A DNA stretch of 19,175 nucleotides from an archaeon (GCA_024409145.1 JAKSUF010000003.1:1-19175); one strand, 5' to 3'; numbered from the stretch's first letter, positions 7,462-15,316 are shown. Program-made: numbers and translations. The notes: generated from the letters alone by a model not told the origin.

Positions 7462-8338
7462 AAAATTCCTTTAGCGATTGCGCTTTGCTAATAAAATTTG
7501 TGATAGAATCAATTTTTGAATCAACAAACAAATGGAAAATAACAATCTTATACTTAAACTCTGCAGGAAGAGTAAATTCCTTTTTAATTTTATTTGCTAA
7601 TTTATCATGATCAACTTTAAATTCATTGTAAAAATCCTCTTTTTCAAAATCTTCGAGTTTATATGGAGCAAGTTCATGAATAGCAAATCCACACAAAATT
7701 ATCTCTTGTGACAAAAACTCTGATATGTCATACGATTTATATTGTGTCTTTCCTATATTTTGTAAAATTAAAATTTTAGTATCTGAATTAACAAGGGAAC
7801 TTCTATATAAACCATCTAATTTATTGATTATGCTATCCTTTTTACAAAAATCATCTGTTATTTTTGCAATGCAAGTTTTCAATGAAGGAATAAACTTTGC
7901 CTCAGACAAAATGATTTTACCTTTCGTGAAATCAACTAAACAGTCATCAGGGCCCGTTTTAACATCGATTAATGTGTCATTAATATCTATAGCAGCATGA
8001 ACTAATTTACAGCCGTATACATCTCTATAAACAATTGGAAGAATTGCTTCAGCTAAAAAAGAATAGAAAGAATGATGATCTGTTAAGGATTTAGTAACAT
8101 ATTGTTTAACATTATCAACATGCATTGGAGGAGAAAAACGCAAATACATATTAGCTAAATTTTCGTTAGACAAGTCATCATCGTCAAAAATAAAAGATAA
8201 ATTTTCTTTGCTTAAAATATAATTAGTCAAATTGTTTTGAATATCTAAAGGCTTGAAAAGGACACTTTCTAAACAAACGCTACCGAATGTGTCGTTTGTT
8301 GATTTTTGTATAACTGATTTATGTTTTAAAAATTTCAT
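7448..8338 (-). CDS. hamA: Hachiman-like nuclease HamA (DUF1837-like)
   Basis: A 296-residue protein whose middle matches the DUF1837 layout: DHHSFYSFLAEAILP (87-101), then VHAAIDI and a PD-(D/E)xK-type core of GPDD (129-132) and LSEAKF with E146 and K148. HamA is the effector nuclease of Hachiman anti-phage systems and is held inactive by HamB until infection. The HamB gene follows with a 14-bp overlap, as expected for a two-gene Hachiman operon. The ATG at 8338 has no Shine-Dalgarno site; a TATAAT box ends 7 nt upstream, suggesting leaderless translation. Family assignment comes from motif recall, not a search. A different helicase-nuclease defence pair is the main alternative. Confidence 0.72.
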   Translation of the reverse strand: MKFLKHKSVIQKSTNDTFGSVCLESVLFKPLDIQNNLTNYILSKENLSFIFDDDDLSNENLANMYLRFSPPMHVDNVKQYVTKSLTDHHSFYSFLAEAILPIVYRDVYGCKLVHAAIDINDTLIDVKTGPDDCLVDFTKGKIILSEAKFIPSLKTCIAKITDDFCKKDSIINKLDGLYRSSLVNSDTKILILQNIGKTQYKSYDISEFLSQEIILCGFAIHELAPYKLEDFEKEDFYNEFKVDHDKLANKIKKEFTLPAEFKYKIVIFHLFVDSKIDSITNFISKAQSLKEFYEKL

Positions 8339-8345
8339 TTTAACT

Positions 8346-8375
8346 ATTATACATTATAATCGTTTATAAAATCAG
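8346..8375 (-). promoter_or_regulatory. Leaderless-type promoter of hamAB
   Basis: On the minus strand a TATAAT (8346-8351) ends 7 nt before the HamA ATG; a second TATAAT lies at 8353-8358. A -35-like CTGATT/TGATTT at 8369-8375 sits 17-18 nt upstream of the first. The -35 region falls in the first bases of repeat copy B, in a block (AAAATCAGTTAATACTTC) shared with copy C. Confidence 0.55.
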
Positions 8376-8612
8376 TTAATACTTCTAATGCTTATATTAA
8401 TAATGAATCATTAACATCAAACTCACATCCACCACATATAAGTAAACTAACATTCTCTTTCCTTTTGATATATAAGGATAAGATAAAGGATTTCTCTATT
8501 GTTTATAAGTATGGATATTTCTCTATTATATATGAGAAATCAAAAACAAAAGAGGGTTGGCCTCTTAATGTTTTATGAATAGATTGTAATAATCGTAATG
8601 AATAAAACCGGA
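8367..8612. repeat. Intergenic structured repeat, copy B
   Basis: This is the shortest complete copy. It opens with AAAATCAGTTAATACTTC (shared with copy C at 18803). It then has TCCTT...AAGGA, ATAAGGATAAGATAAAGGA, a TTTCTC...GAGAAA stem (8518-8540), a terminator hairpin and the 25-nt tail 8577-8601 that is identical in copy D. It fills the gap between the symporter gene, whose stop codon touches its right edge, and the HamA promoter. No reading frame inside it is credible. Confidence 0.7.
8550..8566 (-). terminator. Intrinsic terminator in repeat copy B
   Basis: AAGAGG (8550-8555) pairs with CCTCTT (8561-8566) around a 5-nt loop. On the minus strand the stem is followed by TTGTTTTTGATTT. It lies about 50 nt after the stop of the symporter gene and would end the choline uptake/activation operon. 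Confidence 0.7.
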
Positions 8613-8614
8613 TT

Positions 8615-10183
8615 TTAAATAATTGTAGGCAGTGCCCAAAAACAAATAAGAAACACAACCAAAACAGCCGAAATTCCAATTGAAACAAATATAAATTTCT
8701 TTGTTGTTTTAACGTCTTTAGGATTTTTCTCTTCTTTAGGAACAATAAATAATTTTTCTCTATTTAATACTGATTGTTCATCTCTCTCAAATACTATAGA
8801 TAAAATAATCATAACAAGAACATTCGATAAAACACCCCACAAAAATGGGTCAGCATAAATAGGCATTAGCTTTCCGGTGATTGAACTATATAACTTGATT
8901 GAGAAACTAACCAAAAATCCAACAATCATTCCACCAAGAAAACCTTGTTTAGAAACATTTTTTGACCAAACAGAAGAGATTGCTTGCGGCAAGAATGAAC
9001 ATGCGATAATAACACTTCCAAATTGCATTAACCAGAAAATTGAAGGTGGGTTGAAAATACAAAGTAATGAAATTAATATCGCACAAAATGAAATAAATAA
9101 AATTGATATTAATTTACTATGCTTTTTGGAATGTACAACATCCAAGCTAAAAGTTGATCCTAATAATTGGAAAAATGTAGTTGCACTACTCATACCAGCA
9201 AGAAGTATTCCTACAACCAGCAGTGTGCCAAGTACAGCAGGCAATTTGTTTAATGCTGTCCATATAATAACACTTGATGGTTCTAATCCGCTTGTGCCGC
9301 CTATTTGTTTAATAAACACACCAGACATTAATGTTAAGAAACAAATAATAATTACAAAAGGAATTGCAATTGCGCTTGACCTAACTGCAACATGCTCGTT
9401 TTTAGCCATTGTATATCTGCTAGCTTGCCATGGTCCGCAAAATACAACACCCATCCAGGAAAATCCACTAATGATAGTCCATGTTAAATTAAGGCCTTTG
9501 TTTGCATATAAATAGTCGTTAGAACCAAAAATAGAAAGAAAATCTATACTGCCTTGTTCTTTAAATAATTTCAACGATGTAAACCAACCGCCATTAATAT
9601 TGGCGATAAAAATTACTGAGATAATTGTTATTAATGTAAAGAAAGCAAACATTATTGTGTCAGTAACAAGAACGCCACTAGCACCACCAATAATTGTTAT
9701 TAAAGCAAAGAAAGCAACACAAATAATAGAACAAAGTGTTCTGGATAGACCGGTTGTTGCAACAAGAACTGTTACAACACCCTGAGCACAAGATAATAAG
9801 TAAACAAAGACGCAAATAATAGTAATTATGTCAGCAACAATCTTAATAGCTTTAGATTTAAATCTAGATGCAAAAAATTCTGTGATGGTTTTACATTTAC
9901 TTCTTCTAAGATATCTACCGAAAAATAAAGATCCTAAAATATAACCTAAAACCAAAATACAATCTATAAGAAATATTGGACCAAAGCCACCAGAAAACGC
10001 TTCACCTAAATCGCCAGTATAGGCTCCTGTGCTAAGGAAAGATGCAATTAAAGAACCAGCAATTAAAAATGTTGGTGCTTTTCGAGAAGCAACAAAATAA
10101 TCATCAGATGATTTGGCTTTTCTAGAAACAATAAACGAAATTACTAAAAAAACAAAAAATGTAACAATAATAGCAATAATCAT
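8615..10183 (-). CDS. Sodium:solute symporter, probably for choline
   Basis: This is a 522-residue SSS-family (LeuT-fold) transporter with about 13 hydrophobic segments. The N-terminal signature is visible: the first helix, then SSDDYFVASRKAP, SLIASFLSTGAYTGDLGEAF and the GR..RRSKCKTITEFFASRF loop typical of SSS proteins (PutP-like). The family couples uptake of small solutes to sodium. Substrate cannot be read from sequence. It is the last gene of an operon with the LicCA fusion, so choline is the likely cargo, taking the role that LicB permease has in classic lic1 loci. AAGGAG lies 8 nt before the ATG, and the start overlaps the stop of a 31-residue peptide (ATGA). A terminator in repeat B follows. 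Confidence 0.85.
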   Translation of the reverse strand: MIIAIIVTFFVFLVISFIVSRKAKSSDDYFVASRKAPTFLIAGSLIASFLSTGAYTGDLGEAFSGGFGPIFLIDCILVLGYILGSLFFGRYLRRSKCKTITEFFASRFKSKAIKIVADIITIICVFVYLLSCAQGVVTVLVATTGLSRTLCSIICVAFFALITIIGGASGVLVTDTIMFAFFTLITIISVIFIANINGGWFTSLKLFKEQGSIDFLSIFGSNDYLYANKGLNLTWTIISGFSWMGVVFCGPWQASRYTMAKNEHVAVRSSAIAIPFVIIICFLTLMSGVFIKQIGGTSGLEPSSVIIWTALNKLPAVLGTLLVVGILLAGMSSATTFFQLLGSTFSLDVVHSKKHSKLISILFISFCAILISLLCIFNPPSIFWLMQFGSVIIACSFLPQAISSVWSKNVSKQGFLGGMIVGFLVSFSIKLYSSITGKLMPIYADPFLWGVLSNVLVMIILSIVFERDEQSVLNREKLFIVPKEEKNPKDVKTTKKFIFVSIGISAVLVVFLICFWALPTII

Positions 10184-10275
10184 TGTTTGTTCTCCTTATT
10201 TAATATAAATAAAGCAAGCAAAAATGATCCAACTAGTATAGCGCCAATTAAAATAGTAGCGATAAGTACACCCAT
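10180..10275 (-). CDS. Single-helix symporter accessory peptide (31 aa)
   Basis: A 31-residue frame starts at ATG 10275, one base after the LicCA stop, and ends in TGA at 10180-10182, overlapping the symporter ATG. GGAGAA lies 5-8 nt upstream inside the LicCA gene. The peptide is almost all hydrophobic (MGVLIATILIGAILVGSFLL) and ends in charged NKENKQ, so it predicts one membrane helix with a short polar tail. Tiny membrane subunits encoded just upstream of sodium symporters are known (MetS beside MetP in NSS transporters, and small accessory proteins beside SSS transporters). By analogy this would be a subunit that stabilises or modulates the transporter. Confidence 0.72.
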   Translation of the reverse strand: MGVLIATILIGAILVGSFLLALFILNKENKQ

Positions 10276-10276
10276 A

Positions 10277-12031
10277 TCATTTCTCCAAGAATTTTACATA
10301 CTTATTAAATTCCTCAAGCCATTTGTTTAAGTAAGATTGATAGTTATTTCCTAATGCCATCATATAAAATGTCCAAATAATCCAATAATAATAATTAATG
10401 ACTGCACACAACATGATGTGTCTAATTTCTTTATCAGTGGCATTTCTTTCAAAATAAAGAGACAAGTATTTTTGAATATTTTCTTTATTCAAAACTTTAT
10501 ACGCGATTAACTTTGACACATCAAAACCAATATCATTATCTCCAGAAAATTCCCAATCAATTAATGAGAGCTTATCTCCAGAAATCAAAATATTAGGTTC
10601 ATACAAATCATTGTGACACAAGGCGGTTGCCCATTTATCATTCTTTAATTCTTCATTAAATTTGGCTGCAATTCTTGATAGCATTGAGGCTTCAAAGTAG
10701 ATATCAGAATTAATGTTTTTAATTTGTTTTAATAAATATTCAGCATTTTCAAAAAAGTCAAATCTATAACCGGATTTTACCGAATGTAATTTTTTAATAG
10801 CTGCACTTAATTTCTTGCAATGATCTTCGTTGTTAAAATCAAACAGATCAGTAGTTTCAATAAACTTAGAAATTTTATATCCCTCTTCATCAAAATAAAT
10901 AACACTTTCATCAACGCCAACTTTATTTGCCAAGGAATTGATTTTCTTTTCTGCTTTTCTATCAACGTAGCTTCCAGCATTTGCTCCTGGAATTCTGAAT
11001 ACATACTTTTGATCGTTGCAGTAAAAAGTAAAATTTCTATTAGAAAGACCGGATTTAATTTGCTCAAAATTTGAAAATGACTCTATAGGACAATTAAAAA
11101 CTTTGCACATTAATGAAAGACTAAAATTGTTGTTTGTTTTGAATGCATTTTTATCATAAGCAATAAGATCGTTTATTGAATCAAACTCATAAATAACATC
11201 ATTTGAATACTTTTGAGCTTTCATTTTGAGTTTGTCTAAATTCTCAATATAAATAGTTTCCCAATAATAGTTATCAATTGCAGGATTTCCATAATATTGA
11301 TTTAGTAATTTTACAAATTCTTTTGAAAAGTTTTTATCAAAATAAGCATGTCCCCACATTACCCATTGATTTAAAGTTGGCTTATTTGTATCTATAACAT
11401 AATCATTCTTATCTAAAATAAAGCCTCTTTCAAAAGATTTTTCTTTTAAAAAAATAGAACCATAAAATGATTCGTATTCATATTGATGAAACAAATTTTC
11501 TTTGAAATAGTTATCGCCACAGACAATATATGTGTTAGCTAAATGTTCTTTTACCACATTAATCGAGGCATGTGTGTTTTTTATATTAAATTCTGGATTA
11601 AAAATTAAATTAACACCATACTTATCCTTTAAATAAAAAAACAATTCACTTTTATAACCAATAACAATATAAATATTATTAATGTCCTTTTCTTTTAATT
11701 TTAAGATTATATGTTCGATTAAAGGCAGCCCATCAACAACCAATAATGCTTTTGGTTTGTCATAAGAAATAGGAACAAACCTAGATGAAAGACCAGCAGC
11801 TAAAATAATAGCATTATTTACTTTGAATTCCTTAAAATAATTTTTTCCGAGACAAGAAAGTACATACCTCTTGTTTATTTTACAAATTATTTGTTTTTCA
11901 AGAAGTTGTTTTATTAATTTATTTACTTTTCCTAATGAAAAATTTGTGTTATCAGCAAAACTGCGCTGGTTATGAATATTAAATTCAACTAGATTTCTCA
12001 ACAATAAAAATTCATCTTTAGAAATGTTCAT
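10277..12031 (-). CDS. licCA: Winged-helix / LicC / LicA fusion (choline activation enzyme)
   Basis: A 584-residue fusion. Residues 1-70 form a MarR-like winged helix with a typical helix-turn-helix region. About 72-300 is a nucleotidyltransferase with AIILAAGLSSRF and DKPKALL, the LicC CTP:phosphocholine cytidylyltransferase type. About 320-584 is an APH/choline-kinase fold with CHNDLYEPNIL (Brenner motif, catalytic Asp near 475) and LIDWEFSGDND, the LicA type. Together they would turn choline and CTP into CDP-choline in the cytoplasm. LicCA fusions are known in Treponema. I chose the ATG at 12031: a promoter ends 7 nt upstream, and the in-frame TTG at 12067 is part of the -35 box. The winged helix may make it a self-regulating enzyme, which is inference. 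Confidence 0.85.
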   Translation of the reverse strand: MNISKDEFLLLRNLVEFNIHNQRSFADNTNFSLGKVNKLIKQLLEKQIICKINKRYVLSCLGKNYFKEFKVNNAIILAAGLSSRFVPISYDKPKALLVVDGLPLIEHIILKLKEKDINNIYIVIGYKSELFFYLKDKYGVNLIFNPEFNIKNTHASINVVKEHLANTYIVCGDNYFKENLFHQYEYESFYGSIFLKEKSFERGFILDKNDYVIDTNKPTLNQWVMWGHAYFDKNFSKEFVKLLNQYYGNPAIDNYYWETIYIENLDKLKMKAQKYSNDVIYEFDSINDLIAYDKNAFKTNNNFSLSLMCKVFNCPIESFSNFEQIKSGLSNRNFTFYCNDQKYVFRIPGANAGSYVDRKAEKKINSLANKVGVDESVIYFDEEGYKISKFIETTDLFDFNNEDHCKKLSAAIKKLHSVKSGYRFDFFENAEYLLKQIKNINSDIYFEASMLSRIAAKFNEELKNDKWATALCHNDLYEPNILISGDKLSLIDWEFSGDNDIGFDVSKLIAYKVLNKENIQKYLSLYFERNATDKEIRHIMLCAVINYYYWIIWTFYMMALGNNYQSYLNKWLEEFNKYVKFLEK

Positions 12032-12038
12032 ATTTGAA

Positions 12039-12067
12039 ATTATTTCATAATATAATGAACAAATCAA
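12039..12067 (-). promoter_or_regulatory. Leaderless-type promoter of licCA
   Basis: The minus strand has TTGATT (12062-12067), a 17-nt spacer and AATAAT (12039-12044), followed by exactly 7 nt and the ATG. No Shine-Dalgarno site is present. The layout is the same as at the GT2 gene. Confidence 0.55.
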
Positions 12068-12093
12068 TAAATAACGTTAAACCAAAAATTTTT

Positions 12094-12918
12094 TTATTTT
12101 TTATACTCTTCTCTAAATTTATTTAAAAATTTTATATAAGATTCCTTAGTTGAAACAAAAATACAACCATGATGACCTATTCGTTGATTTTCAGGAGGAA
12201 GTTTTTTCCAATCACCATATATTGATGTTAAAAATTCGTCATATTTCTTAGGAACAGAAATCATTATGTCCTCAAAAGGAACCAAAAGTTGTTCTTCAAA
12301 AATTTCTTTATTAAACACAAGCTTATTTCTAAAACTTCCAAGCCAAACATAATTACTATTTTTATTGTTATATTTATTAGTAATTCTGCGAGAATAGTTA
12401 TAAGCTATGGACTTTGAGGGAAACAATATTTTTGTTATAACATCAGTGATTCTATTAAACCTTGTGTGATCATAGTAATGTTCCAAATACCTTCTTTTTG
12501 CAAAACGGCATTCCTTTTTATTCAATTTATTTGCCTTTTCAATACTATTAGGAGCAATATCAATTGGGAAGATATCAATCCAAATTCCATGATTAAAATT
12601 TTTAAATAAATAACGTTTTTGTATTGCTGTTGTATTTGAATCCCTAATTCTAGAAAAAATCATCCACCAATCTTTTTCTGATTGTTTTGATTCAATAAAG
12701 AAATTAGGAGGGAAATATTGCTGTCCTTCAGATAAAAGTTTTTCATAATCTTTTCTTGGCATGCAAAAATCCATATCATCATCCCAAGGGATGAAACCAT
12801 TGTGTCTAACAGCCCCAATAGTTGTTCCGTAAACTGCGAAATATTTTAAATTAAGTTTCTCACAAACCTTAATAAATTCTTTTGCAATTTTTAACATAGC
12901 TTCCTGCATTTCATTCAT
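12094..12918 (-). CDS. licD: LicD-family phosphotransferase (second paralog)
   Basis: A 274-residue LicD protein. The nucleotidyltransferase-like signature is GTTIGAVRHNGFIPWDDDMD followed by FCMPRKDYEKL. LicD enzymes move phosphocholine from CDP-choline onto surface glycans such as lipopolysaccharide or teichoic acid; the wider family includes fukutin-type ribitol-phosphate transferases. It is a clear paralog of the LicD gene at 13306, with a near-identical N-terminal 60 residues and divergent C-terminal half. Its start overlaps the TagD-like gene by 8 bp, so it is translationally coupled. No signal or membrane segment is visible. Whether its donor is CDP-choline or CDP-glycerol cannot be told from sequence. 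Confidence 0.88.
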   Translation of the reverse strand: MNEMQEAMLKIAKEFIKVCEKLNLKYFAVYGTTIGAVRHNGFIPWDDDMDFCMPRKDYEKLLSEGQQYFPPNFFIESKQSEKDWWMIFSRIRDSNTTAIQKRYLFKNFNHGIWIDIFPIDIAPNSIEKANKLNKKECRFAKRRYLEHYYDHTRFNRITDVITKILFPSKSIAYNYSRRITNKYNNKNSNYVWLGSFRNKLVFNKEIFEEQLLVPFEDIMISVPKKYDEFLTSIYGDWKKLPPENQRIGHHGCIFVSTKESYIKFLNKFREEYKK

Positions 12919-13309
12919 ATTTTGTACCTATTTTCCTTTTAATATCTGTAGTAGAAATATCGGGGGTTCTAGGAAGATAAACCACTTCAATGCCCTCTTC
13001 TTTTAAAAAGTCAAATTTACCAACCCAATCATCTCCCATAACAAATACATCAATATCATATTTATGAACATCGGATCTTTTTTGTTCCCAATTATCTTCA
13101 GGAATTACTTCATCAACATATTTAATGGCTTCAAGCATTTGTTTTCTTTCAGCATAACTAAAATAGGATTTTTTGCCTTTGATAGCATTGAACTCATCAG
13201 AGCTTAAACCCACCACTAAATAATCACCAAGTTCTTTAGCTCTTCTAAGAATATTGATATGACCATAATGTAATAGGTCAAAGGTCCCGTATGTAATTAC
13301 TCTTTTCAT
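12911..13309 (-). CDS. tagD: Glycerol-3-phosphate cytidylyltransferase (TagD-like)
   Basis: A 132-residue cytidylyltransferase with YGTFDLLHYGHINIL (the HxGH nucleotide-binding motif, residues about 15-18) and RTPDISTTDIKR (113-124), close to the RTEGISTT motif of TagD. TagD makes CDP-glycerol from CTP and glycerol-3-phosphate for wall teichoic acid. Its length is normal. It is squeezed between two LicD genes, overlapping the first by 4 bp (ATGA) and the second by 8 bp. No TagB/TagF-type polymerase is present in the window, so its CDP-glycerol (or related CDP-alcohol) may feed a neighbouring LicD protein. A relative with another alcohol phosphate as substrate is possible. Confidence 0.9.
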   Translation of the reverse strand: MKRVITYGTFDLLHYGHINILRRAKELGDYLVVGLSSDEFNAIKGKKSYFSYAERKQMLEAIKYVDEVIPEDNWEQKRSDVHKYDIDVFVMGDDWVGKFDFLKEEGIEVVYLPRTPDISTTDIKRKIGTKYE

Positions 13310-14112
13310 TTTACGTATTCCTTATAGGATTTATTTAAGTCTAACACAATTATTGAATGAATTGGTTTTCTTTCTTCTTCAGGTGGTAATTGTTTCCAAT
13401 CACCATAATGACCTTCGAGATACTTTTCACATTCAACAGGAACTCTTATTTGAATATCCTCAAATTGTTGCATTTTATAGTCATCAAACCATTCTCTTCT
13501 AATATGGAGTTTGCATCTCTTTTCAAACATCCACCATATATATTCAGAATTTTCAAAAGTATATTTTTTGGATTTATTAATGCAACTCTTATATGCTAAA
13601 TGTTTTGATGGAAGCAAAATCTTGATTAAAAAATTAGCAACCTTAATATGAAATTGAGGAAGTTTGTACTTATAAGATTGATATCTTCTTCGAAAAAGTT
13701 TGAAATCAATAAAATCTAATCTTTTCTTTTTCTTATCTGAAACAGGAAGACCATCTAGTGGAAAAATGTCAATCCATAAACCATGATTCATCTCCACATC
13801 TTTAACTGCTTTTTCAATTGCTGTTGTATTGCTATCTCTTAATTTAGCGTATTGACAGTAATAATTTTTATCAGTGTCGTGTGTTTGAATAAAATAATGA
13901 TCTGGAAAATGTTTTTGAGCTTCATTGCAAAACTTTTCGTAGTCTTCTCTAGGCATACAGAAATCAATATCATCATCCCAAGGAATGAATCCATTATGCC
14001 TCATTGCGCCTAAAGCTGTTCCGCCTAAAGCAAAATATCTAAGATTTAGTTTTTCACAAACCTTAATATATTCTTTAGCAATTTCTAATAGTTTTTGTTG
14101 AATCTCATTCAT
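13306..14112 (-). CDS. licD: LicD-family phosphotransferase (first paralog)
   Basis: A 268-residue LicD protein with GTALGAMRHNGFIPWDDDID and FCMPREDYEKF, the family's nucleotidyltransferase core, and NHGLWIDIFPLDGLP further on. Its expected role is transfer of a phosphoalcohol, classically phosphocholine, from its CDP form to a surface sugar. It heads an operon of LicD, TagD-like and LicD genes with 4- and 8-bp overlaps. The ATG at 14112 has no Shine-Dalgarno site; TAAAAT ends 7 nt upstream. The strong match to the second LicD suggests tandem duplication followed by divergence of the acceptor-binding C-terminus. Confidence 0.9.
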   Translation of the reverse strand: MNEIQQKLLEIAKEYIKVCEKLNLRYFALGGTALGAMRHNGFIPWDDDIDFCMPREDYEKFCNEAQKHFPDHYFIQTHDTDKNYYCQYAKLRDSNTTAIEKAVKDVEMNHGLWIDIFPLDGLPVSDKKKKRLDFIDFKLFRRRYQSYKYKLPQFHIKVANFLIKILLPSKHLAYKSCINKSKKYTFENSEYIWWMFEKRCKLHIRREWFDDYKMQQFEDIQIRVPVECEKYLEGHYGDWKQLPPEEERKPIHSIIVLDLNKSYKEYVK

Positions 14113-14119
14113 ATTTGTT

Positions 14120-14125
14120 ATTTTA
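14120..14125 (-). promoter_or_regulatory. Candidate -10 box of the licD-tagD-licD operon
   Basis: TAAAAT on the minus strand ends 7 nt before the ATG, the same spacing as at the other leaderless-type promoters here. No good -35 is found at 16-18 nt. A TTGACA lies further upstream but lacks a matching -10. Confidence 0.35.
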
Positions 14126-14164
14126 CTATGTCAAATAACTATTTTCTACATAATAAAATCATTG

Positions 14165-14527
14165 TCAAAAAATTTTTTTACAATATAGTTGACCGTCTGG
14201 AAATTCAATTAAATAAATCTCTGGGCTAACTAAATTATCAATGTTATCAGGAACAATACTATTTTGATTACTAATTTTTAAAATATATGTTTTTTTATCA
14301 ATAAAAGCATGGCCTTGGTAAATAGAATAGGATTGTTTATTGCACACAACAAACATTCTATTTGTAACTAGGTCATCAAGATGTTCGCTGCATTTTTCGA
14401 TTACGCCAGAAAAATGTTTGTTATCATAAGTAAAACTAACATTTTGCCCAGAAACTAGATTTCCAAAAAAATTTATAGTTCTGTTGTGATCAAAAATATG
14501 ATCATTTTCAAAAATAGTGAAATACAT
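14165..14527 (-). CDS. Unknown 120-aa protein, last gene of the GIY-YIG operon
   Basis: A 120-residue protein I do not recognise. It is rich in alternating hydrophobic residues and aromatics, suggesting a small beta-barrel or beta-sandwich, with no membrane segment, signal peptide or cysteine motif. It starts 6 nt after the stop of the 254-residue gene, with a purine-rich AAGGGAAAG upstream, so it is cotranscribed with it. The end of the frame runs into an A/T stretch without a clear terminator. It could be a structural partner or regulator of the two upstream proteins. Confidence 0.6.
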   Translation of the reverse strand: MYFTIFENDHIFDHNRTINFFGNLVSGQNVSFTYDNKHFSGVIEKCSEHLDDLVTNRMFVVCNKQSYSIYQGHAFIDKKTYILKISNQNSIVPDNIDNLVSPEIYLIEFPDGQLYCKKIF

Positions 14528-14533
14528 ATTAAA

Positions 14534-15298
14534 TTACTTTCCCTTCGGAATAAATCTTCCTTCTTTAAAATCAAATTTATACAAATAATTGCCCTTATTC
14601 CATAACTCTCTTGCTTTTTGTACTTTTTCAGGATGATCGTTTAAATAATTAATAAATTCTTTAGCATACCTCTTAGGTTTGCTTCCAAGATATTCAATCT
14701 TATCATCAATCGATATATTGCATTCCTCACCTTGTTTACAACAATGAACGTGCGGTCTTAATTCTTGTGTTTCAGTCCCATATCTCACTTCAATAATCAA
14801 TGGTTTATAATTAACTAATTCTTCAGTTAAAATTACACGATTGCTTAGCTTAAAATTTTCTTTTTCCAACAAAATATAAGTAGATCCCACAAATTCCGTT
14901 TCTGATTTTTCTTTAATTAATGACAAACCAGGTTTATAAGTAAGAATAATTTTAAACGTTTTAATACCAATTTTTATAATAAAACAAATGCCGTTAATTC
15001 GATCGAAGTCATTTAATTCCTCAAGTGTTAAATTAGACAATTTACAAGCCAGTTCTAAAGAGGAAGAAAAATAAAGAGCCAAACTATCTTTTTCGCTTGT
15101 TTTGCAAACTGAATAATACCTAGGCTTGGATTCGTCATTTTTATTATTAAGAATTAGGCAAAGACACACGCCAAATGGAACGTTGTCTTCAAGTCTGATA
15201 GTTAAAATATCTTGATTATTTTCCTTAACAAAAGTTCCAAACTTTTTTGGAAAATTATATGATGTTCCATCACTAAAACAAAACGATACTGTATCCAT
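14534..15298 (-). CDS. Unknown 254-aa protein with DUF4160-like C-terminus
   Basis: A 254-residue protein. Residues 1-160 are beta-rich and unassigned. Residues about 168-240 resemble DUF4160: a strand IIEVRYG, then RPHVHC (181-186), a short acidic/hydrophobic strand, and the helix AKEFINYLNDHPEKVQKARELW. DUF4160 proteins are small, often found in toxin-antitoxin-like pairs, and their biochemical role is not firmly known. It has AGGGG about 7 nt before the ATG and sits 18 nt after the GIY-YIG gene. The fusion of a long beta-rich N-terminus to the DUF4160-like part is unusual. The DUF4160 assignment is from pattern recall. Confidence 0.55.
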   Translation of the reverse strand: MDTVSFCFSDGTSYNFPKKFGTFVKENNQDILTIRLEDNVPFGVCLCLILNNKNDESKPRYYSVCKTSEKDSLALYFSSSLELACKLSNLTLEELNDFDRINGICFIIKIGIKTFKIILTYKPGLSLIKEKSETEFVGSTYILLEKENFKLSNRVILTEELVNYKPLIIEVRYGTETQELRPHVHCCKQGEECNISIDDKIEYLGSKPKRYAKEFINYLNDHPEKVQKARELWNKGNYLYKFDFKEGRFIPKGK

Positions 15299-15316
15299 AA
15301 CATTCCCCTAATTTAC

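Noticed and set aside
8503..8745. A minus-strand frame of 80 codons overlapping repeat B and the end of the symporter gene
   Set aside because: It overlaps the symporter in another frame, runs through the terminator and repeat, and has no ribosome site.
8877..9785. Long plus-strand frames opposite the symporter gene
   Set aside because: They are antisense to a clear SSS transporter and have the low-complexity hydrophobic composition expected of a shadow.
10277..13309. Recoding of TGA as tryptophan, as in Mycoplasma
   Set aside because: TGA ends several genes at positions expected from family length and overlap, and tryptophans in conserved motifs use TGG.
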